Origin: Kineosporiaceae bacterium
Lineage (GTDB): Bacteria; Actinomycetota; Actinomycetes; Actinomycetales; Kineosporiaceae
NCBI GenBank assembly: GCA_016713225.1
Contig: JADJPO010000003.1
Location: forward strand, 1,171,296 to 1,235,295
DNA length: 64,000 nucleotides
Reading direction: 5' to 3'
Shown here piece after piece: positions 23,601-31,955 of this stretch. Each line of letters opens with the position of its first letter. Position 1 is the first letter of the stretch. Under the pieces are notes generated by a model, which searched no databases, was not told the DNA's origin, and was given only the letters and a program-made list of their open reading frames with translations. The position numbers were made by a program, and so were the translations under genes.

Positions 23601-25370
23601 ATGACCACGATCGACACCCACGCCGGGCTCCCGACGTGGCGTCCGGGCGCCCAGATCAGCCTCGACGAACTCGGCACCCCCCTGCACGAGACGACGTTCG
23701 TGGTGGTCGACCTCGAGACGACCGGGGGCAGCGCCGCCGAGCACGCCATCACCGAGATCGGAGCGGTCAAGGTGCGCGGCGGGCAGGTGCTCGGTGAGTT
23801 CCAGACGCTGGTCAACCCCGGTGAGCCGATTCCCGCCTTCATCTCGGTGCTCACCGGTATCACCAATCCGATGGTGGCCACGGCGCCGCGACTCGGGGCA
23901 GCGCTGGCGGCCTTCCTCGAGTTCCTGATCGGTGCGGACGCCGTGGTGGCTCACAACGCCGGCTTCGACACCACGTTCCTGAAGACGGCGTGCGCGGCGA
24001 CCGGACGGGTGTGGCCGGCGCTGACGGTGATCGACACCGTGGGGCTCGCCCGTGCCGTGGTCCGGGGCGACGAGGCCCGCAATCACAAGCTGTCGACCCT
24101 GGCCCGGCTGTTCCGATCCCGGGTCGAGCCGAATCACCGGGCGCTCACCGATGCCCGGGCCACCGTCGACGTGCTGCACGCTCTCGTGGAGCGACTCGGG
24201 CCGCTGGGCGTGGCCAGCCTGGAGGAACTGGCCACCGTGAGCACGCGGGTTCCGGAGAAGACCCGCCGCAAGCGACACCTGGCCGACGACCTGCCGAACG
24301 CCCCCGGCGTGTACGTGTTCCGCGACGGCCGAGGGCGTCCGCTCTATGTCGGCACCTCGGTCGATGTCCGCACCCGGGTGCGGACGTACTTCACCGCCAC
24401 CGAGAAGCGCACCCGGATGAGCGAGATGGTGGCGCTGGCCGAGTCGGTGACCGCGGTGGTCTGTGCCACGGCGCTCGAGGCGCGGGTGCGTGAGCTGCGT
24501 CTGATCGCCGAGCATGCCCCGCCCTACAACCGACGCTCCCGCTTCCCGCAGCGGGCACCGTGGATCAAGCTCACTGCCGAGGCCTTCCCCCGGCTGTCGG
24601 TCGTGCGCACGGTGATCCCGGACGGCGCGACCTATGTCGGGCCGTTCTCCTCACACCAGCAGGCCGAGCTCGCCGTCGCCGGGTTGCACGAGGCGATTCC
24701 GTTGCGCCAGTGCACCTCGCGCCTGCCTCGTCGCCCCTCGCCCTCGGCCCGCGCGTGCGTCCTCGCCGAGATCGGCCGGTGCGGGGCTCCGTGCATCGGG
24801 GGTCAGGACGTCGAGGCCTACCGCGCCGTGAGCGACCAGGCTGCGCAGGTACTCACCCGAGACGCCACCGCCGTGGTGACCCACCTGCTCGACCGCGCCA
24901 CCGACCTGGCCTCGCAGGAGCGGTTCGAAGAAGCTGCCCGCCACCGTGATCGGTTGCTCGCGGTGGTCCGGGCGGTCTCACGCACCCAGCGGTTGGCCCC
25001 CCTGGCCGCGACCCGCGAGCTGTTGGCCGCGAGGCAGGTCCCCGCCGAGCGAGCGGCCGGGCACTCCATGCGGGGGTGGGAGTTGATCCTGGTGCGCTAT
25101 GGCCGGCTGGCGGCGACCACGACCAGTCCGCCGGGTGCCGACCCGCGTCCGTACCTGGACGCGCTGCGCGCCACCGGTGAGCAAGTGCCCACGCCGCCCC
25201 CCGCCCCCTTGCCCGCCGCGCATCCGGAGGAGACCGAACAGGTGCTGCGCTGGCTCGAGCAGCCCGGCGTCCGACTGGTCGACCTGGACGGCGAGTGGAG
25301 CTGCCCGCAGGCGGGCGCCGGCCGCCACCTGGCCGAACTGAACGCACTAGGCTCGGGGACACCGAGCTGA
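23601..25370 (+). CDS. DnaQ-type DEDD exonuclease fused to UvrC-like GIY-YIG nuclease
   Basis: 589 residues. The N-terminal DEDDh exonuclease has VDLETTG (Asp37, Glu39), HNAGFD and HRALTDARAT. A linker rich in Arg/Lys leads to a GIY-YIG domain beginning PGVYVFRDGRGRPLYVG (about residue 236). A cysteine-bearing UvrC-like region (CTSRLPRRP...CVLAEIGRCGAPC) and a UvrB-interaction-like helix pair follow. This matches the Rv2191 family of actinobacteria, thought to act in DNA repair separately from UvrABC. The ATG is favoured over a TTG 30 nt upstream. Confidence 0.92.
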   Translation: MTTIDTHAGLPTWRPGAQISLDELGTPLHETTFVVVDLETTGGSAAEHAITEIGAVKVRGGQVLGEFQTLVNPGEPIPAFISVLTGITNPMVATAPRLGAALAAFLEFLIGADAVVAHNAGFDTTFLKTACAATGRVWPALTVIDTVGLARAVVRGDEARNHKLSTLARLFRSRVEPNHRALTDARATVDVLHALVERLGPLGVASLEELATVSTRVPEKTRRKRHLADDLPNAPGVYVFRDGRGRPLYVGTSVDVRTRVRTYFTATEKRTRMSEMVALAESVTAVVCATALEARVRELRLIAEHAPPYNRRSRFPQRAPWIKLTAEAFPRLSVVRTVIPDGATYVGPFSSHQQAELAVAGLHEAIPLRQCTSRLPRRPSPSARACVLAEIGRCGAPCIGGQDVEAYRAVSDQAAQVLTRDATAVVTHLLDRATDLASQERFEEAARHRDRLLAVVRAVSRTQRLAPLAATRELLAARQVPAERAAGHSMRGWELILVRYGRLAATTTSPPGADPRPYLDALRATGEQVPTPPPAPLPAAHPEETEQVLRWLEQPGVRLVDLDGEWSCPQAGAGRHLAELNALGSGTPS

Positions 25371-25408
25371 GACCGACCCGGCTCGGGCCGACCGATCAGG
25401 GAGAACGC

Positions 25409-25693
25409 ATGATCACGGCCATCGTGTTGGTCCAGACCGATGTGAACCGCATCCCCGAGGTCGCCGCCGACATCGCGGCCCTCGACGGGGTGAGCGAGGT
25501 CTACTCGGTCACCGGCGACGTCGATCTGGTGGCCATGGTCCGGGTGCACGAGCACGACCAGCTCGCCGACGTGATCGCCGATCGCATCAGCAAGGTGACC
25601 GGGGTGAGTTCCACCCGCACGTACCTGGCATTCCGGGCCTACAGCCGGCACGACCTCGAGGCCGCCTTCGCGCTGGGCATGGACGGGGACTGA
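25409..25693 (+). CDS. Lrp/AsnC C-terminal-domain (RAM) protein without DNA-binding domain
   Basis: 94 residues comprising only the ligand-binding alpha/beta RAM domain: AIVLVQTDVNRIPEVAADIA, then EVYSVTGDVDLVAMV and DRISKVTGVSSTRTYLAF. There is no helix-turn-helix, so it cannot bind DNA on its own. It probably senses an amino acid and partners with a full-length Lrp protein or acts as an independent effector. Small stand-alone RAM proteins next to trpD are common in actinobacteria, as far as I recall. The ATG has AGGGAG upstream. Confidence 0.88.
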   Translation: MITAIVLVQTDVNRIPEVAADIAALDGVSEVYSVTGDVDLVAMVRVHEHDQLADVIADRISKVTGVSSTRTYLAFRAYSRHDLEAAFALGMDGD

Positions 25694-25704
25694 CGGGCGG
25701 CCCG

Positions 25705-26739
25705 TCAGGAGGCGCTGGCCACCACCCAGCGATCGAGCACACTCGCCGCCGCTCCGCCGTCCACGGCAGCAGCCACCTCCTCCAAGGCCGCCTGCATCCG
25801 CTCGACGAGCAGACCGCGGGCAGCGCCGTCGGCAGCCACCACGGCAGCAGCGGCGTTCAGCAACACGGCGTCACGGATCGGGCCCTGCTCCCCCGCCAGC
25901 ACCGACCGCACCACACCGGCGTTGTGCGTGGCGTCACCACCGGCGAGGTCGGCCAGCGTGGCCCGAGCCAGGCCCAGATCCACGGCGTCCAGCGAGGTCC
26001 GGTGAACCTGCCCGGCGTCCACCAGCCACACCGTCGTGGGCGCGGTGGTGGACATCTCGTCCAACCCTTCATCGCCCCGGAACAGCAGCGCCGAGGTCCC
26101 CCGATCGGCCAGCACCCCGGCCATGATCGGAGCCATGCGGGCATCGGACACCCCGATCGCGGCGGCGGCCGGCTGCGCGGGGTTGGTCAACGGGCCCAGG
26201 AAGTTGAACGCCGTCGGCACGCCGAGCTCACGACGTGCCACAGCCGCGTGACGCATCGATGGGTGGAAGACCTGGGCGAAGCAGAAGGTGATCCCCACCT
26301 CGGGGGCGAGTTCGGCGACCCGGCCCGGTGGCAGGTCCAGCCGCACGCCGAGTGCCTCCAGGACGTCAGCAGCGCCCGAGGAGGACGACGCAGCACGGTT
26401 GCCGTGTTTGACCACGGTTCGCCCGGTTCCGGCCACGACAAGAGCTGCCATCGTGGAGATGTTCACGGTGTGATGTCTGTCACCACCCGTGCCCACGACG
26501 TCCACACAATGTCCGGGGACCTCGATCCGGACGGCGTGCTGCAACATCGCCTCGACCAGCCCGGACAGTTCCTCGACCGTCTCGCCCTTGCCGCGCAGAG
26601 CCACCAGGAATCCGGCCAGCTGCGCACTGGTCGCCTCGGCACTCATCACCTGGTTCATGGCCCAGGCACACTGCTCGCGCGACAGGTCCTCGCCGCTGAG
26701 CAGCGAGGCGATCAAACGGCTCCAGGTGATCGCGCCCAT
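25705..26739 (-). CDS. trpD: Anthranilate phosphoribosyltransferase
   Basis: 344 residues, the standard length. It transfers the phosphoribosyl group of PRPP to anthranilate in tryptophan synthesis. GTGGD (residues 83-87) and KHGNRAASSSSGAADVLEALG are the PRPP and anthranilate binding segments, and the later FLGPLTNP and EGLDEM (metal-binding acidic pair) are intact. The start overlaps the stop of the receiver-like gene by one base (TGATG). The isolated position, away from other trp genes, matches Rv2192c. Confidence 0.97.
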   Translation of the reverse strand: MGAITWSRLIASLLSGEDLSREQCAWAMNQVMSAEATSAQLAGFLVALRGKGETVEELSGLVEAMLQHAVRIEVPGHCVDVVGTGGDRHHTVNISTMAALVVAGTGRTVVKHGNRAASSSSGAADVLEALGVRLDLPPGRVAELAPEVGITFCFAQVFHPSMRHAAVARRELGVPTAFNFLGPLTNPAQPAAAAIGVSDARMAPIMAGVLADRGTSALLFRGDEGLDEMSTTAPTTVWLVDAGQVHRTSLDAVDLGLARATLADLAGGDATHNAGVVRSVLAGEQGPIRDAVLLNAAAAVVAADGAARGLLVERMQAALEEVAAAVDGGAAASVLDRWVVASAS

Positions 26740-27137
26740 CAGCCCGCGACGCTGCGTGACCCGCGCACCAGGTCACCGACCGCCGCCGCGATCGCCACCG
26801 GATCGAGCGGGTGAGCCACCACCTGATCGGCCCGTGACCAGGTCGCCAGCCAGGCGTCCTGAGCACGGCCGGTCAACACCAGCACCGGCGGGCACTCGTA
26901 GATCTCGTCCTTGAGCTGTTTGCACAGGCCCATGCCGCCGGTCGGGCTGGCCTCGCCGTCGAGAATCAGCAGATCGAGGCCGCCGCCGTCCACCGCGGCG
27001 AGAACCGCAGCCCCCGTGGCGCACTCGACCCACCGCACCAGCGGAAGGTCCGCCGCGGGGCGCCGGCCGACTGCCATCCGCACCGCAGTGCGGGTGTCCA
27101 CGTCGTCGCTGTACAGCAGGACGGACAGCTCGTTCAT
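26739..27137 (-). CDS. Stand-alone receiver-domain-like protein
   Basis: 132 residues. VLLYSDDVDTR supplies the acidic pair and DLLILDGEA the central aspartate, and VLVLTGRA the conserved Thr. The lysine expected after the fourth strand is replaced by His (AHPLDP), so signalling by phosphorylation is uncertain. There is no output domain. The ATG has GGCGGAG upstream; a farther upstream ATG at 27188 would add 17 residues. It is co-transcribed with trpD (TGATG overlap). Its partner is unknown. Confidence 0.75.
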   Translation of the reverse strand: MNELSVLLYSDDVDTRTAVRMAVGRRPAADLPLVRWVECATGAAVLAAVDGGGLDLLILDGEASPTGGMGLCKQLKDEIYECPPVLVLTGRAQDAWLATWSRADQVVAHPLDPVAIAAAVGDLVRGSRSVAG

Positions 27138-27294
27138 GGTGCGATCTCCGCCTCGTATCGAGAAGTCGGTGAGGGCTGGCGTGGGCATGCTACCGGCCGC
27201 CGCTGCTCGACCGTTCGGCGCAGGTCACGGCCGAAGGAGGGCACCTCGGCACGCCGGTTGACCAACCCCCTCGGTTTCACCCTCGCGGTAGGTC

Positions 27295-27300
27295 TAGATT
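27295..27300 (+). promoter_or_regulatory. Leaderless-type -10 element of ctaE
   Basis: TAGATT, 7 nt, then GTG at 27308. It is the probable promoter of the ctaE-qcrCAB operon. Confidence 0.55.
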
Positions 27301-27307
27301 GGCCTCC

Positions 27308-27970
27308 GTGGCGACCGCATCCATCGTTGACAGCCCCCACCCGACCCACGCGACGGTCAATCGACCGAACATGGTCCAGGTGGGCACCATCGTCTGGCTG
27401 GCGAGCGAGCTCATGTTCTTCGCCGGCCTGTTCGCGATGTACTTCACCATCAGAGCCGTGCTCCCGCCCGTCTGGGCGGAGAACACCGAGCTGCTGAACA
27501 TCCCCTTCTCCACCGCCAACACCATCAACCTGGTGCTGAGTTCCGTGTGGTGCCAGATGGGCGTGTTCGCAGCAGAGCGCTTCCAGGCCGCAGCCAAGGG
27601 CCCCTGGTGGACGCCCTGGACCCGTGAGCACGGCTGGAAGAACTGGGGCATGCGCGAGTGGTACGTGCTCACGTACATCGCCGGCGCCGTCTTCGTCGCC
27701 GGGCAGGTCTACGAGTACGCCAAGCTCGTCTCGGAGGGCCTCACGCTCGCGTCCAGCGGATACGGGTCGGTCTTCTACATGACCACCGGCTTCCACGGTC
27801 TGCACGTCACGGGCGGCCTCATCGCCTTCCTGCTGATCATCGCCCGGAGCTACATGACCCGTCGGTTCGGGCACGCCGAAGCCACCAGCGCCATCGTCAC
27901 CTCGTACTACTGGCACTTCGTCGACGTGGTCTGGATCGGCCTGTTCCTCGTCATCTACGTCCTGAAGTAG
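27308..27970 (+). CDS. ctaE: Cytochrome c oxidase subunit III
   Basis: 220 residues with five transmembrane helices, the short form typical of actinobacterial aa3 oxidases. Family blocks: WLASELMFFAGLFAMYFT, the FYMTTGFHGLHVTGGL segment and SYYWHFVDVVWIGLF at the end. It is a structural subunit of the terminal oxidase in the cytoplasmic membrane. The GTG start fits the leaderless promoter. It is first of ctaE-qcrC-qcrA-qcrB, which encode parts of the bcc-aa3 supercomplex. Confidence 0.97.
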   Translation: MATASIVDSPHPTHATVNRPNMVQVGTIVWLASELMFFAGLFAMYFTIRAVLPPVWAENTELLNIPFSTANTINLVLSSVWCQMGVFAAERFQAAAKGPWWTPWTREHGWKNWGMREWYVLTYIAGAVFVAGQVYEYAKLVSEGLTLASSGYGSVFYMTTGFHGLHVTGGLIAFLLIIARSYMTRRFGHAEATSAIVTSYYWHFVDVVWIGLFLVIYVLK

Positions 27971-28055
27971 AAGTCCCCCAACTCCGACTCACAGGGATTC
28001 CAGCGCAGGACGCGCACGTCCGTCAGGTTCCACTGCTCGCCCAGGAGAAGAAACC

Positions 28056-28841
28056 GTGACCGCACTCGCAGCCCGGCGGCGACACCCGCTGGCGACAGCA
28101 CTCCTGGTGATGATCGCGCTGATCATCACCGGTGTGTCGTACGCCGCGGCGACCACCGGGAAAGCCTCGGCCGCCGTGTCCGCAGCGGATGAGATCGAGG
28201 CCGGTAAGAAGCTGTTCCTGGCCAACTGCTCGACGTGCCACGGCACCAATGCCGAGGGACGGCGCAATGCACCGTCCCTGGTCGGCGTCGGCGCCGCCGC
28301 GGTCGACTTCCAGGTCGGCACCGGACGCATGCCGATGGCGGCCACCGGCCCCCAGGCGCCGAAGGTCTCCCCGGTCCGGTACACCGACGAGGAGATCCAG
28401 GCCATGGCGGCCTACGTGGCCTCGCTCGGCCCCGGCCCGGCCATCCCCTCCGACGCGGACGTGGATGCGAGCAAGGGCGACATCGCCAAGGGCGGATTGA
28501 TCTTCCGCACCAACTGCGCGATGTGCCACAACATTCAGGGCAAGGGCGGTGCGCTGACGCACGGCAAGTATGCGGCCGGCCTCACCGGCGTCGACCCGAA
28601 GGACATCTGGACGGCGATGGTGACCGGGCCGCAGTCGATGCCGGTCTTCACCGACCAGACCATCAGCCCTGACAGCAAGCGTGACGTGATCGCGTACCTG
28701 AAGTCGATCGACGAGACCCCGACCCCCGGTGGGTTGAGCCTCGGGTCGTTCGGCCCGGTGACGGAGGGCCTGGTTGCCTGGCTCGCCGGCCTGGGTCTGC
28801 TCATCGGGTGCGCCGTGTGGTTGGGAGCCAAGTCATCGTGA
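28056..28841 (+). CDS. qcrC: Cytochrome bc1 complex diheme cytochrome c subunit
   Basis: 261 residues. An N-terminal membrane anchor (about 11-34) precedes two c-type heme domains with CSTCH (58-62) and CAMCH (154-158), and a C-terminal transmembrane helix lies at about 237-256. In actinobacteria this diheme subunit replaces soluble cytochrome c and passes electrons from the Rieske centre to the CuA site of the oxidase. Axial Met candidates lie in MPMA and QSMPVF. The GTG is preceded by AGGAGAAG. The stop overlaps qcrA (GTGA). Confidence 0.97.
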   Translation: MTALAARRRHPLATALLVMIALIITGVSYAAATTGKASAAVSAADEIEAGKKLFLANCSTCHGTNAEGRRNAPSLVGVGAAAVDFQVGTGRMPMAATGPQAPKVSPVRYTDEEIQAMAAYVASLGPGPAIPSDADVDASKGDIAKGGLIFRTNCAMCHNIQGKGGALTHGKYAAGLTGVDPKDIWTAMVTGPQSMPVFTDQTISPDSKRDVIAYLKSIDETPTPGGLSLGSFGPVTEGLVAWLAGLGLLIGCAVWLGAKSS

Positions 28842-29875
28842 GTGAGAGCCAGAACCTTCCCGACGTCGTCTCCAGTGACAGCCACGGCACCGTGGCGACC
28901 TCCGAGAGGTTCGACGACCCGGGACTGCCCCCGCATCGTCATCGGGTCACCGACATCGATCCGGCGGCCGCCAAGCGGGCCGAGCGCCAGGTGGCGGCAC
29001 TGTTCGCCATCTCGGGCATCGGCACCGTGCTGGCGATGGTCTTCTACTTCGCCCTGCCGTACGACACCACGTTGCCCTACACCGAGTTCATGGGCCGGGT
29101 GAAGCTCTCCACCGCCCTGGTCGGCCTCGGCCTCTTCCTGGCCCTGTTCGGCATCGGAGCGGGCGCGGTCCACTGGGCCAAGACCCTGATGCCGGACGAG
29201 GAGCGGGTCGAGGACCGTCACGACCTGCGCGGCAGCGACGAGGACCGGGCCGCTGCGCTCGACATCCTCGCCGAGGGTGCCGAGGAATCCGGCCTCGGTC
29301 GACGCCCGCTGATCCGTAACTCTCTGATCGGCGCCATGGCCCTGGCCCCCCTCCCGGCCGTCGTCCTGCTGAGCGACCTCGGGCCTCGCCCGGGCAACAA
29401 GCTGTCGGAGACCATCTGGAAGAAGGGCACGCCCCTGGTGCTCGACCCCCAGGGCGGCAAGATCAAGGCCTCTGATCTGGTGCAGGGCTCGGTCGCCCAC
29501 GTCATGCCCGAGGGCATCGAGGAGGTCGAGAACGTCCTCAACGAGAAGTCCAAGGCGTCGGTCCTGGTCATGCGTCTCGACCCGGAGCTCCTGGATGACG
29601 CCTCGCGCCCTGGCTCGTACGATGGAATCGTTGCCTACTCGAAGATCTGCACCCACATGGGTTGCCCGGTGGCGCTCTACGAGCAGCAGACCCACCACCT
29701 GCTCTGCCCGTGCCACCAGTCGACCTTCGACCTGACGCAGAACTGCAAGGTGATCTTCGGTCCTGCGCGGCGTCCGTTGCCACAGTTGCCCATCACCGTC
29801 GACGAGGAGGGCTACCTGGTGGCCGCAGACGCATTCAGCGAGCCCGTTGGGCCGAGCTTCTGGGAGCGGGGATGA
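28838..29875 (+). CDS. qcrA: Cytochrome bc1 complex Rieske iron-sulfur subunit
   Basis: 345 residues. Three transmembrane helices (about 52-74, 92-114 and 158-180), the extended actinobacterial form, precede the Rieske domain with CTHMGC (271-276) and CPCHQS (290-295), which ligate the [2Fe-2S] cluster. The start is the GTG overlapping the qcrC stop (GTGA), and the stop overlaps the qcrB ATG (ATGA), so the three subunits are translationally coupled. Confidence 0.97.
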   Translation: MSESQNLPDVVSSDSHGTVATSERFDDPGLPPHRHRVTDIDPAAAKRAERQVAALFAISGIGTVLAMVFYFALPYDTTLPYTEFMGRVKLSTALVGLGLFLALFGIGAGAVHWAKTLMPDEERVEDRHDLRGSDEDRAAALDILAEGAEESGLGRRPLIRNSLIGAMALAPLPAVVLLSDLGPRPGNKLSETIWKKGTPLVLDPQGGKIKASDLVQGSVAHVMPEGIEEVENVLNEKSKASVLVMRLDPELLDDASRPGSYDGIVAYSKICTHMGCPVALYEQQTHHLLCPCHQSTFDLTQNCKVIFGPARRPLPQLPITVDEEGYLVAADAFSEPVGPSFWERG

Positions 29876-31512
29876 CCACCACGACGACCGAGACGAAGTC
29901 CGGCAAGCTGGCCAACTGGGCCGACGAGCGACTCAGCGCCAGCAAGGGTGTGAAGTTCCTCGCCCGCAAGATCTTCCCGGACCACTGGTCCTTCATGCTG
30001 GGTGAGGTCGCGCTCTACAGCTTCATCATCCTGCTGCTGACGGGTGTCTTCCTCTCCCTGTTCTACATCCCGAGCTCAGGGCACACCACCTACCAGGGCG
30101 TCTACGCCCCGCTGGTGAACCAGCACGTGTCCGAGGCGTTCGCCTCGACCGTGCGGATCTCCTTCGACGTCCGTGGCGGCCTGCTCATGCGGCAGATCCA
30201 CCACTGGGCGGCGCTGGTCTTCGTCGCCGCCATGACCGTGCACATGTTCCGGGTGTTCTTCACCGGCGCGTTCCGCAAGCCGCGTGAGCTCAACTGGGTC
30301 ATCGGCTGCGTCCTGGTGCTGCTGGGCATCGTCGAGGGCTTCCTCGGCTACTCCCTCCCCGACGACCTGCTGTCCGGTACCGGCATCCGCATCGCCTCGA
30401 GCATCATCCTGGCGATCCCGGTGGTCGGCTCGTACCTCAGCTTCTTCCTGTTCGGCGGCGAGTTCCCGGGCGAGGAGTTCATCCCCCGCATCTACACGGT
30501 GCACGTGTTGCTGCTGCCGGCCATCTTCCTGGCTCTGATCGGCGCCCACCTCGTGATGCTGGTGATCCAGAAGCACACCCAGTACCCCGGGCCCGGCCGC
30601 ACCAACAAGAACGTGGTCGGCTACCCGCTCTTCCCGGTGTACACCGCCAAGGCCGGTGGCTTCTTCTTCATCGTGTTCGGTGTCATCACGCTGATGTCGG
30701 CGCTGGTGACGATCAACCCGATCTGGGCCTACGGCACCTACGACCCCTCCCCCGTGAGCGCCGGCTCACAGCCCGACTGGTACATGGGCTTCATGGACGG
30801 TGCAGTCCGGTTGATGACCGGCTGGGGAGAGTTCACGGCCTTCGGATTCACCTGGTCGTTCAACATCCTGGTTCCCGCTCTGGTCATCCCGGGGTTGATG
30901 ACGGCACCGATGTTCCTCTACCCGTGGATCGAGCAGTGGGCCACCGGGGACAAGCGTGAGCACCACCTGCTCGACCGGCCCCGCAACGCCCCCACCCGGA
31001 CCGGTCTGGGTGCCATGGCCATCACGTTCTACATCCTGCTGTGGATCAGCGGTGGTAACGACATCATGGCCACCGTCTTGCGACTGTCGATCAACGACAT
31101 CACCAACACGTTGCGGGTCCTGGTCTTCGTGCTTCCGCCCGTCGTCTTCATCGTCGTCAAGCGAATCTGCCTCGGGCTGCAGCGCAAGGACCGCGACCTG
31201 GTCCTGCACGGCCGTGAGACCGCCGTCCTGGTACGCACCGAGGCCGGCGAGTTCTTCGAGGTCCACGAACCGCTCGACGAGTTCAAGCGGTGGAAGCTGG
31301 TGCAGCACGAGACCAGTCGACCGCTGGGCGAGCTGCCGGCGGAGGATGAGCGGGGCGTGCGCCGTCCGGGTTCGGGTTCGGGCTGGAAGAACAAGCTGTC
31401 GAAGTTCTACTTCGAGCAGCGCGTCGAGCCGGTGACCCCGATGGAGTTGGCCGCGGCTCACCACGATCACCACGATCACGAGGCGATCGAGTCAACGCCG
31501 GCACAGCACTGA
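29872..31512 (+). CDS. qcrB: Cytochrome bc1 complex cytochrome b subunit
   Basis: 546 residues. The b-heme histidines lie in RQIHHWAALVFVAAMTVHM and TVHVLLLPAIFLALIGAHLV. The quinol-oxidation motif, PEWY in other bacteria, is PDWY here. The C-terminal hydrophilic extension (from about residue 420) is typical of actinobacterial QcrB, and ends in a His-rich HHDHHDH stretch. A strong hairpin terminator follows 18 bp after the stop. It is the target subunit of mycobacterial bc1 inhibitors. Confidence 0.97.
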   Translation: MTTTTTETKSGKLANWADERLSASKGVKFLARKIFPDHWSFMLGEVALYSFIILLLTGVFLSLFYIPSSGHTTYQGVYAPLVNQHVSEAFASTVRISFDVRGGLLMRQIHHWAALVFVAAMTVHMFRVFFTGAFRKPRELNWVIGCVLVLLGIVEGFLGYSLPDDLLSGTGIRIASSIILAIPVVGSYLSFFLFGGEFPGEEFIPRIYTVHVLLLPAIFLALIGAHLVMLVIQKHTQYPGPGRTNKNVVGYPLFPVYTAKAGGFFFIVFGVITLMSALVTINPIWAYGTYDPSPVSAGSQPDWYMGFMDGAVRLMTGWGEFTAFGFTWSFNILVPALVIPGLMTAPMFLYPWIEQWATGDKREHHLLDRPRNAPTRTGLGAMAITFYILLWISGGNDIMATVLRLSINDITNTLRVLVFVLPPVVFIVVKRICLGLQRKDRDLVLHGRETAVLVRTEAGEFFEVHEPLDEFKRWKLVQHETSRPLGELPAEDERGVRRPGSGSGWKNKLSKFYFEQRVEPVTPMELAAAHHDHHDHEAIESTPAQH

Positions 31513-31530
31513 TCGACCCACGTACACGAG

Positions 31531-31563
31531 GAAGGCCCGGGCCTGATGGTCCGGGCCTTCTTC
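31531..31563 (+). terminator. Rho-independent-type terminator of ctaE-qcrCAB
   Basis: A perfect 10-bp stem, GAAGGCCCGG with CCGGGCCTTC, a 10-nt loop and a short T-containing tail, directly after qcrB. Confidence 0.85.
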
Positions 31564-31677
31564 ATGAGCCCTCTGCCGATTCGTGTGCGGATCGGCTCCG
31601 GATCGGCGATCGGCCAATGCCCGCTGCAGCGAAACCCCTTCTCCCCTTCGTTCTCCCCCCGCCAAGGCCGGGAACGC

Positions 31678-31683
31678 TACCCT
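31678..31683 (+). promoter_or_regulatory. Possible leaderless-type -10 upstream of mini-ORF and 66-residue membrane protein
   Basis: TACCCT, 6 nt, then the ATG of a six-codon ORF at 31690. Weaker than the TAG-type elements elsewhere in the window. Confidence 0.35.
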
Positions 31684-31689
31684 CACCTC

Positions 31690-31710
31690 ATGCGTCAGGA
31701 TCATCGATGA
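31690..31710 (+). CDS. Possible leader peptide mini-ORF (MRQDHR)
   Basis: Six codons plus stop. The TGA overlaps the ATG of the next gene as ATGA, and a -10-like hexamer lies at the spacing expected for a leaderless start. It could couple or modulate translation of the downstream membrane protein. Alternatively, the downstream gene's own AGGA ribosome-binding site is used and this is chance. Confidence 0.35.
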   Translation: MRQDHR

Positions 31711-31907
31711 ACACCGACTTGCGACGCCGGCTCACGGCCGCCATCACCATCGTGATCTTCGTGATCATCCTCGAGGGTGTCTGGGACAAGGTGAACCTGG
31801 TCATCTGGACCAATGTCCCCTGGTGGGGACTGATCCTGCTGCTGGTCATCGCCTACTTCGTCATCGAGGCGGCCGTGAAGCGACTCTTGGGGCCCCGGCG
31901 CCGCTGA
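31707..31907 (+). CDS. Small two-helix membrane protein
   Basis: 66 residues: a basic start (NTDLRRR), transmembrane helix 1 (about 8-28), a Trp-containing loop (WDKVNLVIWTNVPWW) and transmembrane helix 2 (about 38-55), then a basic tail. The ATG has AGGA 6 nt upstream. No family is recognised; the placement after qcrB could mean a respiratory accessory role, which is only positional inference. Confidence 0.65.
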   Translation: MNTDLRRRLTAAITIVIFVIILEGVWDKVNLVIWTNVPWWGLILLLVIAYFVIEAAVKRLLGPRRR

Positions 31908-31955
31908 CGAGGCAGCTCTGCCGCCGAGCCACCGACCCCCGGTGCGGCGTGCCCG

